This document shows positions 8,575 through 16,303 of a stretch of 64,000 bases of DNA, one piece after another. How positions within the stretch are numbered: the stretch's first letter is position 1; every line of letters begins with the position of its first letter. The notes under the pieces were generated by a model, which saw nothing but the letters and a program-made list of their open reading frames with translations, searched no databases and was not told the DNA's origin. The stretch lies in contig JANXLU010000049.1 in the NCBI GenBank assembly GCA_025354985.1, positions 86,086 to 150,085 of the forward strand. The letters run 5' to 3'. The position numbers and the translations under genes are program-made. The DNA comes from Chloroflexota bacterium. GTDB taxonomy: Bacteria; Chloroflexota; Anaerolineae; J036; Brachytrichaceae.

Positions 8575-9435
8575 CTAATATAAATAGAAACCCCGACCGG
8601 TCTTGCGGCCAAGCCGGCCACTCTCAACCATTTTTTGTTGAATCGGGTGTGGTCGATATTTTGGGTCTTGAAAGAAGGCTCCGTAAACGGATTGGGTGAC
8701 CGCAAGGTTGACATCACAGCCAACCAGATCGATCAATTTGAAGGGCCCCATTTTGAATCCAAGCGAAACCATGAGGTCATCGATCGTAGCCGCATCCGCC
8801 GCGCCCTCGCCCAGCAGGCGCAGCGCTTCACCGTAAAACGGTCGCGCCACCCGGTTTACGATAAACGCCGGAGTATCTTTGCAGATCACGCTGCTTTTTT
8901 TGATCGAAACCGCGAACGCCGATACCACACGCATCGTCTCATCCGACGTATCCTCTGTGCGAACCAGCTCGACCAGCGGCAAAATGTGAGCCGGGTTGAA
9001 GAAGTGCACGCCACAAAAGCGATCACCCCGCTTGGTTGCGCCGGCCAGCGACGTGATACTTAGTGAGGATGTATTACTTGCGAAGATTGTGTGCGAAGGT
9101 GCGAGCGCATCCAGGGCGGCAAATAGTTCGCGTTTTAGTTCAAGTTTTTCCGGTGCAACTTCGATGATCAGGTCGCACCCGGCACATGAGTCAAGGTCGA
9201 TGGTGGGTTTGACAACTGCGAAGGCGCTGTTTGTCGTTTCGATCGTCAGCTTGCCGCGCTGCACGCCCTCATCCAGTTGCCGGCGCATGGTCACAAGACC
9301 GCGCTCCAGGGCGGCGGCGTTGATATCAAACAGTACCACGTTCTTGCGCGCAAGCGCGCAAACCTGCGCGATGCCGACGCCCATGGTTCCCGCGCCCAGA
9401 ACCGCCACCGATCCAATCATCCCGGCTTCAGACAT
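8575..9435 (-). CDS. 3-hydroxyacyl-CoA (3-hydroxybutyryl-CoA) dehydrogenase
   Basis: 286 residues, the normal length for the monofunctional enzyme (Hbd/PaaH/FadB2 type). The N-terminal Rossmann domain has GAGTMGVGIAQ (about 14-24) and a following acidic LFDIN that selects NAD. Then come SNTSSLSI, the catalytic HFFNPAHILPLVEL, and the C-terminal helical domain FIVNRVARPFYGEALRL. It oxidises (S)-3-hydroxyacyl-CoA to 3-oxoacyl-CoA. The start overlaps the stop of the PaaG-like gene by one base (TAATG), so the two are coupled. The closing GRGFYLY is typical of the family. Confidence 0.93.
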   Translation of the reverse strand: MSEAGMIGSVAVLGAGTMGVGIAQVCALARKNVVLFDINAAALERGLVTMRRQLDEGVQRGKLTIETTNSAFAVVKPTIDLDSCAGCDLIIEVAPEKLELKRELFAALDALAPSHTIFASNTSSLSITSLAGATKRGDRFCGVHFFNPAHILPLVELVRTEDTSDETMRVVSAFAVSIKKSSVICKDTPAFIVNRVARPFYGEALRLLGEGAADAATIDDLMVSLGFKMGPFKLIDLVGCDVNLAVTQSVYGAFFQDPKYRPHPIQQKMVESGRLGRKTGRGFYLY

Positions 9436-10220
9436 TAGCGACCTGTAAACGTTGGGGGGCGCTTCTCGAGAAAGGCGGCAATTCCTTCGACGTTGTCATG
9501 GGACCTTGCGGCGATTTCCTGGATGTTTGCCTCGTACTCCAGCGCCGTTTCAAAGTCCTGTTCAAACGCCCTGAGCATGGCCCGCTTCGTGAGTCCAAAT
9601 GCCAGTGTTGGTCCGCTGGCAAACCGACGCCCCCAGGATTGGGCCGTTTCGGCCAGGGCCTCGTCTGCAACCACCTCATTGATCATGCCCCAGGCCAGCG
9701 CCGATTGCGCCGATACCTTGTCCGCGGTAATGGCCATCTGATAGGCGCGCGGATATCCGATCATGCGGGGCAGTAGCCAGTTGATTCCGGCGTCTGGAAT
9801 CAAACCGATTTTGCTAAATGCCAGCATAAACACCGCGCTTTGCGCTGCAATGCGCAGATCGCATGCGAGCGCAATCCCGAGTCCGGCGCCGGCCGCCACG
9901 CCATTGATGGCGCCAATGATCGGCTTCTCGATCTTCAGCATTTGCTGGATAAGTTTGTGATAGCCGCCGCGCAAATGACCGCTTACACTCACGTCTTTTT
10001 TGTGGTCGCGAAACTCGGCCAAATCCTGGCCGCTGCTAAAACCGCGACCCGCTCCCGTCAGAATCACCGCGCGCACGGAGTCATCCCGACCGGCCTGCTT
10101 AAACGCGTCAATCGTTTCCTGGATCATGAGGTCGTTAAAGGCGTTTAAGGTTGCCACGCGATTTAGCGTGATGGTGGCGACGCCGTTGTCCACCTCGAAG
10201 CGGATTGTGTCTGTGCTCAT
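9435..10220 (-). CDS. Enoyl-CoA hydratase/isomerase, PaaG-like
   Basis: 261 residues, crotonase superfamily. The second catalytic position is Asp rather than Glu: in GLIPDAGINWLLPRMIG the family pattern of PaaG-type isomerases (IPDxGGxxxLPRLVG) is followed, though G-to-I at one position is unusual. The usual hydratase Glu in the GGCE region is replaced (GAGLGIALACD). Double-bond or oxepin isomerisation is therefore more likely than hydration. In phenylacetate breakdown PaaG works with PaaF and PaaH, and related genes follow directly here, but the pathway is not proven because the epoxidase (paaABCE) genes are absent. It starts three bases after the histidine kinase stop, so it may be part of the same message. 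Confidence 0.85.
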   Translation of the reverse strand: MSTDTIRFEVDNGVATITLNRVATLNAFNDLMIQETIDAFKQAGRDDSVRAVILTGAGRGFSSGQDLAEFRDHKKDVSVSGHLRGGYHKLIQQMLKIEKPIIGAINGVAAGAGLGIALACDLRIAAQSAVFMLAFSKIGLIPDAGINWLLPRMIGYPRAYQMAITADKVSAQSALAWGMINEVVADEALAETAQSWGRRFASGPTLAFGLTKRAMLRAFEQDFETALEYEANIQEIAARSHDNVEGIAAFLEKRPPTFTGR

Positions 10221-10223
10221 GGG

Positions 10224-11618
10224 TTAGCTGGCTGGTAGCCGTACCGTAAACAACGTGCCCTTGCCGGGCGTGCTGTCGACGGAGATACGTCCGAAATGCT
10301 TTTGTACGATGACTTGGACCATTGCGAGGCCAAGACCGGAGCCGCCGCTCTCGCGTGACCGGGCCTGCTCAGCGCGATAAAACCGGTCAAAAATATGTGG
10401 CAGGTGTTCGGCGGAAATACCCATGCCGGTATCACGCACGCTGAGGATGATAAATGACCCAAGCCGGACGCACTCCACCGATACCGTGCCTTCCTCGGTG
10501 TAGCGCAAGGCGTTGTCGATAAGATTGGTGATGAGTCGCTGCAGCTGACGGCGATCCCCCTTCACCAGGCATTGTGCCGCGCCGCGCGTCGTAGGCTCGG
10601 GCGGGGTGAGCGTGATTGACTTTGATTCAGCGACGACGGACAGCCGCGAACACACCGTGCGGGCTAGATCGGCCAGATCGATGTTTTCGAGCGCGGATGA
10701 GGTATTGCCCACGCGCGCCAGAGTAAGCAAATCTTCCACCAAGCCGGTCATGTCGTCAACGCTGGCCGCCATGTCACTAAGCGTGTCGCGATACTGATCT
10801 GCGGTGCGCGGTCTGGCTAGGGCAACGCCCAGCTCACCCTTGATCGCAGTGAGTGGCGAGCGCAACTCATGCGAGGCGTCCGCGGTAAATTGACGTTCAC
10901 GATCAATCGCCGTTTCTACGCGCGAGAGCAGACCGTCAAAGGTTTGGGCCAGCAGCCCAACCTCGTCACCCGGCAACCCTTTGCTCACACGCTGTGAGAG
11001 ATCACCGCTCTCAATGATGCCCTGCACGGTGCGGCGCATCCGTTCCATGGGCGCAAGGGCGCGGCTGGCCATAAACAGCCCGCCGCCAAGAGCGAGCAGC
11101 AGGGCGATTGGCGCCAACACCGCGAGCAAATTCCGAAGACCGCGCAGGGTTTGTACTTCGCCATCCAGTCTCTGGCCCACCTGAATCGCGGCCACGCGGG
11201 TGGCGTCCACCCGCACCGGGGCCATGTAGAAACGCCAGGCGCCCTCGGGCAGGTTGACGGTTTCGCGGCGTGCATTGCCATTCGCCACATCGCGTAAGGC
11301 GGCCTCGCTGATGGCCAGCCCTTCCGGGAACTGGGTGTCATTGCTCAGCGTAGTGCCATTCAGGTCGATCAACCTGCTCGGAACCAGCGCGCGCAATGCA
11401 AGCGCACGGAGGCGACCATCATCGGTCAAGGTGGGGTCATCGGGAACATTGCCGCTGATGCTGCGCTCGGCGGCTTTTTGCAGCGAGTCGTCCACGGCGC
11501 GGAGCAGGGTCTGTTGCAGCCCGATGTATACCAGTCCGCTCAAAAAAACCATGACAATCGCCAGCAACAGCACAAACAACATGCTGATGCGAAACCGGAG
11601 CGTGCGGACAAACCCCAT
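10224..11618 (-). CDS. Two-component sensor histidine kinase
   Basis: 464 residues. Transmembrane helix 1 (about 11-32), an extracytoplasmic sensing region (33-160), helix 2 (about 164-184) and a HAMP linker (185-237) precede the HisKA domain, with phospho-acceptor His250 in ADASHELRSPLTAI. The ATPase domain has the N box LITNLIDNALRYT, G1 VRDTGMGIS, F box FDRFYRAEQ and G2 GGSGLGLAMV. All catalytic motifs are present. By family it phosphorylates an OmpR-type regulator. None is adjacent; the nearest candidate is the orphan regulator at 16304. It follows the lipoprotein gene by 8 bases, and its stop is 3 bases before the PaaG-like gene, suggesting an operon of unlike functions. Confidence 0.93.
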   Translation of the reverse strand: MGFVRTLRFRISMLFVLLLAIVMVFLSGLVYIGLQQTLLRAVDDSLQKAAERSISGNVPDDPTLTDDGRLRALALRALVPSRLIDLNGTTLSNDTQFPEGLAISEAALRDVANGNARRETVNLPEGAWRFYMAPVRVDATRVAAIQVGQRLDGEVQTLRGLRNLLAVLAPIALLLALGGGLFMASRALAPMERMRRTVQGIIESGDLSQRVSKGLPGDEVGLLAQTFDGLLSRVETAIDRERQFTADASHELRSPLTAIKGELGVALARPRTADQYRDTLSDMAASVDDMTGLVEDLLTLARVGNTSSALENIDLADLARTVCSRLSVVAESKSITLTPPEPTTRGAAQCLVKGDRRQLQRLITNLIDNALRYTEEGTVSVECVRLGSFIILSVRDTGMGISAEHLPHIFDRFYRAEQARSRESGGSGLGLAMVQVIVQKHFGRISVDSTPGKGTLFTVRLPAS

Positions 11619-11626
11619 TTGTCAAC

Positions 11627-12205
11627 TTACGGGCGTTCCCACATAAAGGTGCCGTTGTAGGTAAAGGTGTGGGTGCAACCCGGATCCTTGGTCGGCACCA
11701 GTTTGTGCACCACGGTCAGGTTTTTATCGTCCTTAAACGTAAGCTGAAGGTCAACCGTGCCATCGTTAAGCGGGCTGGCCCCGGCAAAGCGCCATTGCCC
11801 GGCGCCGCTGCGCTTAAAGGTATAGGTCGTCTGCTGGTTCTTCCACTCCAATACATCCGCCGATGGCGTAATTTGCACTTGGCCGTAGGCTGGCAATATG
11901 GGCGCACCCGAACACGTCCCATCCATTTTGTTTGAGCCGATGGAGGTGTTCCAGACCGTGCGCACCTTTGGAGTGGTGTCAGCCGCGGCTGGTTGGGCGG
12001 CGGTCGGGGTTGCAACCACTGCCGCGGTTGGCGTGGGCGCGACTGCGGTTGGGCTAATGGTTACAGTTGCCGGGGAACTGGTTGGAAAGCCGGCCACCGT
12101 CGATCTTGTCTCCGGCTGTGGGGTCGGGGATGGCGCTGATCCACAGGATGCAAGCAACATCGCGCAAAAAATAGCCGCGGCGCGCGAGACAATTGTTGAG
12201 CGCAT
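11627..12205 (-). CDS. Lipoprotein with Pro/Thr linker and unknown C-terminal domain
   Basis: 192 residues. The signal ends in the lipobox LLASC (Cys at about 21), so the mature protein is a lipid-anchored extracytoplasmic protein. A low-complexity Pro/Thr/Ala linker (about 25-80) leads to a domain of about 110 residues containing two cysteines likely to pair (GTCSGAP and DPGCTHTF) and a beta-rich pattern. I do not recognise the family. It lies 8 bases upstream of the histidine kinase gene, so it may present a ligand to, or modulate, that sensor (inference). A TATACT box lies 7 bases before the ATG (12213-12218), predicting a leaderless mRNA that starts at or near the ATG. Confidence 0.8.
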   Translation of the reverse strand: MRSTIVSRAAAIFCAMLLASCGSAPSPTPQPETRSTVAGFPTSSPATVTISPTAVAPTPTAAVVATPTAAQPAAADTTPKVRTVWNTSIGSNKMDGTCSGAPILPAYGQVQITPSADVLEWKNQQTTYTFKRSGAGQWRFAGASPLNDGTVDLQLTFKDDKNLTVVHKLVPTKDPGCTHTFTYNGTFMWERP

Positions 12206-12226
12206 GCGCCGAAGTATACGATGGGC

Positions 12227-12991
12227 TTATCTAATAATAAACTTAGAAACTCCGGCGTCCACATTTAGTTCGGCCGCCGTAATTTGCGAGGCGTCATCCG
12301 ATGCCAAAAACACCACGGCGTTGCCCAAATCTTCGGGCGTCTGATGCCGTCCAAGCGGGACGCGTGAGGCAAGCGCGCGCAGCTCGGCCTCGCTGCGACC
12401 TTCGGCTGCGTGGGTTGCAATTTCGTTGTCGGTAATCACCCAACCCGGGACCACCTCGTTAAAACGGATGCGATCCCGGGCATACACCCCCGCCAGCGTC
12501 TTGCTCAATGCGGACAGTGCCGCCTTGGAGGTGGCATAGGCCACCAGGTTTGCGCTTCCCTGTGTTGCGTGAATACTCGTGAGCGAGATCACACTTCCAC
12601 CACGCACCTTCATGTGAGGCACGCAGTGTTTGCAAAAGTAGAAGGCCGAGCGCACGTTTACCTCCATGACCATGTCCCACAGCTCGCTGGTGGTGCCTTC
12701 CAGAGTTGCCCGCGGGTATATGCCTACGTTGTTCACCAGGATGTCGATGCGACCAAACTCGCTCAGCACGGATTGAACCGCGGCGGCAACCTGGGCTTCG
12801 TCGCGGACATTGGCCCTGACAAACATCGCCCGGCCGCCATTCCCGCGCAACTGTTGCGCGGCGGTCTCGCCGGTGTCGGCGTTGTCAACAATGCACACGG
12901 ATGCGCCTTCGCGCGCCAGCGACGTGGCAATGCCAAACCCTATCCCATTGGCGCCCCCGGTCACGATTGCAAATTTGTCGGTTAGTCGCAT
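12227..12991 (-). CDS. Short-chain dehydrogenase/reductase (SDR)
   Basis: 254 residues, classical SDR. The cofactor motif is TGGANGIGFGIA at about residues 11-22. An Asp at the end of beta-2 (CIVDNADTG) points to NAD rather than NADP. NNVGIYPRA follows beta-4. The catalytic Ser is in ISLTSIHATQG, and the Tyr-Lys pair is in VAYATSKAALSALSK. The substrate is unknown; such enzymes oxidise or reduce secondary alcohols, sugars or 3-oxoacyl groups. The gene ends 21 bases before the lipoprotein start, which has its own promoter-like box. Its start faces the gluconolactonase-like gene across 44 bases that must hold both promoters. A sugar- or lactone-related role with that neighbour is possible. Confidence 0.9.
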   Translation of the reverse strand: MRLTDKFAIVTGGANGIGFGIATSLAREGASVCIVDNADTGETAAQQLRGNGGRAMFVRANVRDEAQVAAAVQSVLSEFGRIDILVNNVGIYPRATLEGTTSELWDMVMEVNVRSAFYFCKHCVPHMKVRGGSVISLTSIHATQGSANLVAYATSKAALSALSKTLAGVYARDRIRFNEVVPGWVITDNEIATHAAEGRSEAELRALASRVPLGRHQTPEDLGNAVVFLASDDASQITAAELNVDAGVSKFIIR

Positions 12992-12998
12992 AATCAGG

Positions 12999-13028
12999 TT
13001 GACAATGATACCGGGATGGCACTACACT
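12999..13028 (+). promoter_or_regulatory. Sigma-70 type promoter of the SMP-30 gene, leaderless
   Basis: A perfect -35 TTGACA (12999-13004), an 18-base spacer and -10 TACACT (13023-13028) lie 7 bases before the ATG at 13036. Transcription should start at or within a base or two of the start codon. This is the clearest of the leaderless promoters in the window. Confidence 0.75.
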
Positions 13029-13035
13029 GGCTGGC

Positions 13036-13977
13036 ATGAAATCACAAGGCATGGTCACTCCTGTGCGATATCCCGACCCCGCGGTAAAGACGCTTGATCC
13101 ACGGTTTGCCCCGTATAAGCTTGGCAGCGCTGCGGTCGAGCGGTTGTGGACGGGTGCGCGCTGGGCCGAGGGGCCGGTGTATTTTGGGGATGCACGCTGT
13201 GTCATATTTTCAGATATCCCAAATAACCGAATGCTGTGCTGGCACGAGGACTCGGGAGAAACAAGTGTGTTTCGCGCACCATCAAACAACGCAAACGGGC
13301 ACACGCGCGACAAACAGGGCCGGCTGGTGGGCTGCGAACATGACACGCGCCGGGTGGTGCGCACGGAGTGGGATGGATCGATCACAATTCTTGCCGACGC
13401 TTTTGGAGGAAAGCCGCTAAATGCCCCGAATGATGTGGTGGTTCATTCCGATGGTGCCATTTGGTTTAGTGATCCCGGGTATGGCATCCTTTGGGAATAT
13501 GAAGGACACAAGGCGACACCGGAAATTCCAAACGCGGTATATCGGCTTGACCCCGCATCGGGCGTGCTGACCAGGGTAAGTGATGCACTGGATCGGCCAA
13601 ATGGCTTGTGTTTTTCCCCGGATGGGGCACGCTTGTATGTGGTTGATTCTGGAACGCCCAAAAACATTGTCGTATATGACGTGGACGACAACAAATTGTT
13701 TAATCAGCGGGTCTTTGTGGATATGAAGCCCGGCTCATCCGATGGCATTCGGTGTGATGTGGATGGCAACCTGTGGGCGGCCGCCGGTTGGGGCGGCGAG
13801 GGCTATGATGGCGTCCATATTTTTGCACCAGACGGCGTTATGATCGGGCAGATTTTGTTGCCTGAGCCGTGTGCCAACCTGACGTTTGGCGGACGCAAGA
13901 AAAATCGACTGTTTATGGCTGCCAGTCAGTCGCTCTATTCGCTCTATACCGACGCCAAGGGTGCGCAATGGCCATGA
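13036..13977 (+). CDS. SMP-30/gluconolactonase-like protein
   Basis: 313 residues, a six-bladed beta-propeller of the SMP-30/gluconolactonase/LRE family. Likely metal ligands are seen at the usual places: Glu in WAEGPVYF (about 47), Asn in LNAPNDVVV (about 131), and Asp in SSDGIRCD (about 236), plus NGLCFSPDG. These enzymes open sugar lactones or related esters. No signal peptide is present, so it is cytoplasmic. It overlaps the MOSC gene that follows. It is transcribed from the promoter at 12999 with essentially no 5' leader; no Shine-Dalgarno sequence is present, which agrees. Confidence 0.9.
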   Translation: MKSQGMVTPVRYPDPAVKTLDPRFAPYKLGSAAVERLWTGARWAEGPVYFGDARCVIFSDIPNNRMLCWHEDSGETSVFRAPSNNANGHTRDKQGRLVGCEHDTRRVVRTEWDGSITILADAFGGKPLNAPNDVVVHSDGAIWFSDPGYGILWEYEGHKATPEIPNAVYRLDPASGVLTRVSDALDRPNGLCFSPDGARLYVVDSGTPKNIVVYDVDDNKLFNQRVFVDMKPGSSDGIRCDVDGNLWAAAGWGGEGYDGVHIFAPDGVMIGQILLPEPCANLTFGGRKKNRLFMAASQSLYSLYTDAKGAQWP

Positions 13978-14789
13978 CCACAGACACGCCGACCGCCACG
14001 CTGTCTGAAATTGTTGTCTATCCGATCAAGTCATTGGCCGGAGTGTCGATCTCGACAACCGAGGTGCAACCGCGCGGGCTCGCCCATGATCGGCGCTGGA
14101 TGGTGGTGAACGCTGCGGGTGCGCGCCAAAGCCAGCGGGAGCATCCCATCATGGCATGCGCCACCGTGCACCTGGAGTCAGGCGCGCTGCGTGTGGCGGC
14201 GCCCGGTCTGCAACTCTTGCGCCTGCCGTTCCCCGGCGCCGATGATGGGCACATGACCGTTATGATTGGCCGAACCACGTTTTCGGCGCCAAAGGTGTCT
14301 CGCGAATGCGATGCCTGGTTTAGCCAACTGTTGGGTGAGCCCGCGCACCTCGTGCACATGGATGAAGCAACACGGCGACCGGTGAACCCGGCTTATGCGT
14401 TGAACCACGACGAAGTAAGCTATGCCGATGGCTATCCCTTTATGCTGGTGGGGGAAGAAAGCCTGGCCGATCTAAATGCCCGCATGATCGAGGCGCTCCC
14501 GATGAATCGGTTCCGTCCGAACCTAATCATTCGGGGTGCCGGGCCCTTTGCCGAGGATGGCTGGAAGAGAATTCGCATCGGGCGTGCGGAGTTTGCGATT
14601 GTCAAGCCGTGTGACCGGTGTGTGTTGACGACCATTGACCAGGAGCAGGGTGTGCGGCGCGGCCCCGAGCCGCTGCGCACGCTTGCGCGCTACCGGCAGG
14701 TGGATCAGGATGTTTACTTTGGGCAATACATGCTGCTCACTGGTGTGGTGTGTGACATTTCCGTTGGCGATGGGGTGTTGGTTCAATAG
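13968..14789 (+). CDS. MOSC domain protein (YcbX/mARC-like)
   Basis: 273 residues. The N-terminal MOSC_N beta-barrel (about 10-120) opens IVVYPIKSLAGVS and contains GLAHDRRWMVV. The C-terminal MOSC domain (about 140-270) has FRPNLIIRG and the Cys-containing IVKPCDRCVLTTID, where the first Cys is the position that would hold molybdenum in the mARC/YcbX group. Family members reduce N-hydroxylated compounds using a molybdenum cofactor. No ferredoxin domain is fused, so an external electron donor would be needed. The start at 13968 has AAGG just upstream; a second ATG two codons later overlaps the previous stop as ATGA and is equally possible. Confidence 0.9.
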   Translation: MAMTTDTPTATLSEIVVYPIKSLAGVSISTTEVQPRGLAHDRRWMVVNAAGARQSQREHPIMACATVHLESGALRVAAPGLQLLRLPFPGADDGHMTVMIGRTTFSAPKVSRECDAWFSQLLGEPAHLVHMDEATRRPVNPAYALNHDEVSYADGYPFMLVGEESLADLNARMIEALPMNRFRPNLIIRGAGPFAEDGWKRIRIGRAEFAIVKPCDRCVLTTIDQEQGVRRGPEPLRTLARYRQVDQDVYFGQYMLLTGVVCDISVGDGVLVQ

Positions 14790-14844
14790 GCGCGCTAGAA
14801 CGCGCACCGGCCGCCAACTCGCCCGAAAATCCCCATCATGCTAA

Positions 14845-14863
14845 AATTGTGGCCTCCACAATT
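14845..14863. repeat. Palindrome directly upstream of tRNA-Glu
   Basis: AATTGTGG-CCT-CCACAATT is an exact 8-base inverted repeat ending 4 bases before the mature tRNA 5' end. It overlaps a possible -10 box TAAAAT (14842-14847). It may be an operator or a feature of the pre-tRNA leader. Confidence 0.5.
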
Positions 14864-14867
14864 GCAC

Positions 14868-14940
14868 GGCCCTATCGTCTAGTGGACTAGGACGCGGCCC
14901 TTTCAAGGCCTAAACACGGGTTCGAATCCCGTTAGGGTCA
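14868..14940 (+). tRNA. tRNA-Glu (anticodon TTC)
   Basis: This is a 73-base cloverleaf. The acceptor stem GGCCCTA pairs with TAGGGTC (one G-T pair), with A as discriminator. The D arm contains AGTGGACT, the anticodon loop is CTTTCAA with anticodon TTC, and the T loop is GGGTTCGAATCCC. It decodes GAA/GAG. CCA is not encoded. The base pair at the bottom of the anticodon stem is a C-T mismatch, a small oddity. It is followed within 3 bases by a strong terminator. Confidence 0.97.
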
Positions 14941-14942
14941 CT

Positions 14943-15000
14943 ATGAGCCCGGGCGGACATACACAGAGAGGTTTGTGTCCGCCCGGGCTCATCTATTTTT
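14943..15000 (+). terminator. Strong rho-independent terminator after tRNA-Glu
   Basis: A perfect 17-base-pair stem (14943-14959 with 14976-14992, core GAGCCCGGGCGGACA) has a 16-base loop and is followed by ATCTATTTTT. It ends the tRNA transcript and possibly that of the upstream genes. Confidence 0.92.
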
Positions 15001-15093
15001 CTCAAACGGGCGCAGGGGAATCGTCACGCGTTCGTCAACAATTTGTCAAGCCCGCCGTGTGGAAACCACCTATGCTGGATCACGAGGCAAAAT

Positions 15094-15198
15094 ATGGAAA
15101 ACCAAGTAAATGCTCGTGATTATCGAATGATGGTGTTTAAGGCTTTTCTGGCCTTCTGGTTTTTGGTCGTGATTTTTGGAGTGTACGCCGGGCTGTAA
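15094..15198 (+). CDS. Small single-pass membrane protein (34 residues)
   Basis: A short frame of 34 codons with ATG, stop TAA and an upstream CGAGGC that could serve as ribosome-binding site. The first 16 residues are polar with mixed charge (MENQVNARDYR...). Residues about 17-34 are strongly hydrophobic (FLAFWFLVVIFGVYAGL), enough for one membrane helix with the N-terminus inside. This is the usual look of bacterial small membrane proteins. It sits alone between the tRNA terminator and the Pro-rich protein gene. No family is recognised. Codon choice and composition agree with coding, but only comparative or expression data could confirm it. Confidence 0.5.
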   Translation: MENQVNARDYRMMVFKAFLAFWFLVVIFGVYAGL

Positions 15199-15256
15199 GA
15201 CCACTCTCACGGCGAACTAATGAAGCCGCCGATCACTGCGGTTATGATATAGGGGA

Positions 15257-16243
15257 ATGGATGTTCGACCGACCGGCTGGATAGGATTGGGTATGCTCAC
15301 CGCATTTGCAATGATGGCGGGCGTGGTCACGTTTCTGGGCGGTCGTGTGTTTGCTGATGATACGACCGTGCTCACCAATGGCGACATCGTCGTAAAGCTC
15401 AACGCCCGCCCGGTAACTTCGGCGCAGGTTAATCCAACTTCGTCTGACAAACCGCTTTCTGCAAACGACACAATTGTACAAATCGTCAAGCAGGCGAGGG
15501 ACATCCGCAGCAATTTCGAATCGATATTTGCGCAACCAGTGCATGGGACTGCGGCGGCGGATGCGGGATCGGTATCGAAAGTGTCTTCTTCTGCGGGGGA
15601 TTCTCAGCCAACGGTCGTGCCGGGCGCCACTCGCCAGTTTTTGCGCGCGTTGCCTACGGTGATCGCATCCGACACTGCTGTGCCACCCACGCAGGCCGTG
15701 GCTGTTGTAGTTCGAACCCAAACGCCTGAACCTGCCAAACCATCGGATCCGCCGGATGACAACCGCGGGCCGGGCAATACACCTGGTCAGAAGCCACCCA
15801 CATTACCCACGGAACCGCAGCCAACATCGGCGCCGGTCGTGAAGCCACAGGCAACCCCGCTTCCAACTCAACCACCTGCGCCAAGCGCGACGCGTGTTCC
15901 TGATCCTGAGCCGCAGCCAGTATCCAAACCTGATCCTACACGCAGACCACAGCCTACGAGCATGCCGCAGGCGACTCAGAAACCAGATCCAACCAGGGTA
16001 CCGGATCCAACGCAAAAGCCAGAATCTACCAGGGTGCCGGATCCAACGCAAAAGCCGGAATCTACCAAGGTGCCAGATCCGACACAAGCGCCACCATCAA
16101 CCGCCCAACCGCAGCCAACACAGGTACCTCCGGCCCCGACACTGGTTCCGGATCCTACTCAAAATCCCGACCCAACCGAGCAGCCCCAGCAAAAGGGGCG
16201 GCCAGTCCCAACCGCGGCCCCTACGGCAGTACCTTCTCATTGA
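15257..16243 (+). CDS. Secreted Pro/Thr-rich low-complexity protein
   Basis: 328 residues. An N-terminal hydrophobic segment (about 9-30, ending GRVFADD) is a signal peptide. Residues 31-100 look like a short folded region with DTIVQIVKQARDIRSNF. From about 125 to the end the chain is almost entirely Pro, Thr, Gln and Lys/Glu, including a tandem 12-residue unit RVPDPTQKPEST (bases 15995-16087). Such a chain would span or decorate the cell wall. It lies 60 bases upstream of the response regulator gene and may be cotranscribed with it. The ATG sits almost on top of AGGGGA, which is too close for an ideal ribosome-binding site, so the ATG at 15293 (12 residues later) is an alternative start. Confidence 0.7.
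   Translation: MDVRPTGWIGLGMLTAFAMMAGVVTFLGGRVFADDTTVLTNGDIVVKLNARPVTSAQVNPTSSDKPLSANDTIVQIVKQARDIRSNFESIFAQPVHGTAAADAGSVSKVSSSAGDSQPTVVPGATRQFLRALPTVIASDTAVPPTQAVAVVVRTQTPEPAKPSDPPDDNRGPGNTPGQKPPTLPTEPQPTSAPVVKPQATPLPTQPPAPSATRVPDPEPQPVSKPDPTRRPQPTSMPQATQKPDPTRVPDPTQKPESTRVPDPTQKPESTKVPDPTQAPPSTAQPQPTQVPPAPTLVPDPTQNPDPTEQPQQKGRPVPTAAPTAVPSH
15995..16087 (+). repeat. 36-bp tandem repeat coding RVPDPTQKPEST
   Basis: Two nearly identical 36-base units (15995-16030 and 16031-16066) and a partial third lie inside the Pro-rich gene. Units differ at a few third-codon positions, so the repeat is not brand new. Copy number could vary between strains. Confidence 0.75.
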
Positions 16244-16303
16244 GCAAACAGAACAAAGGAATGCAGCTGGGCCGAAGCGCTTGAGCTACACTTAACATTC
16301 ATC

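Noticed and set aside
15995..16087. Tandem 36-bp units as a CRISPR array
   Set aside because: The units abut with no spacers and are in frame within a coding sequence.
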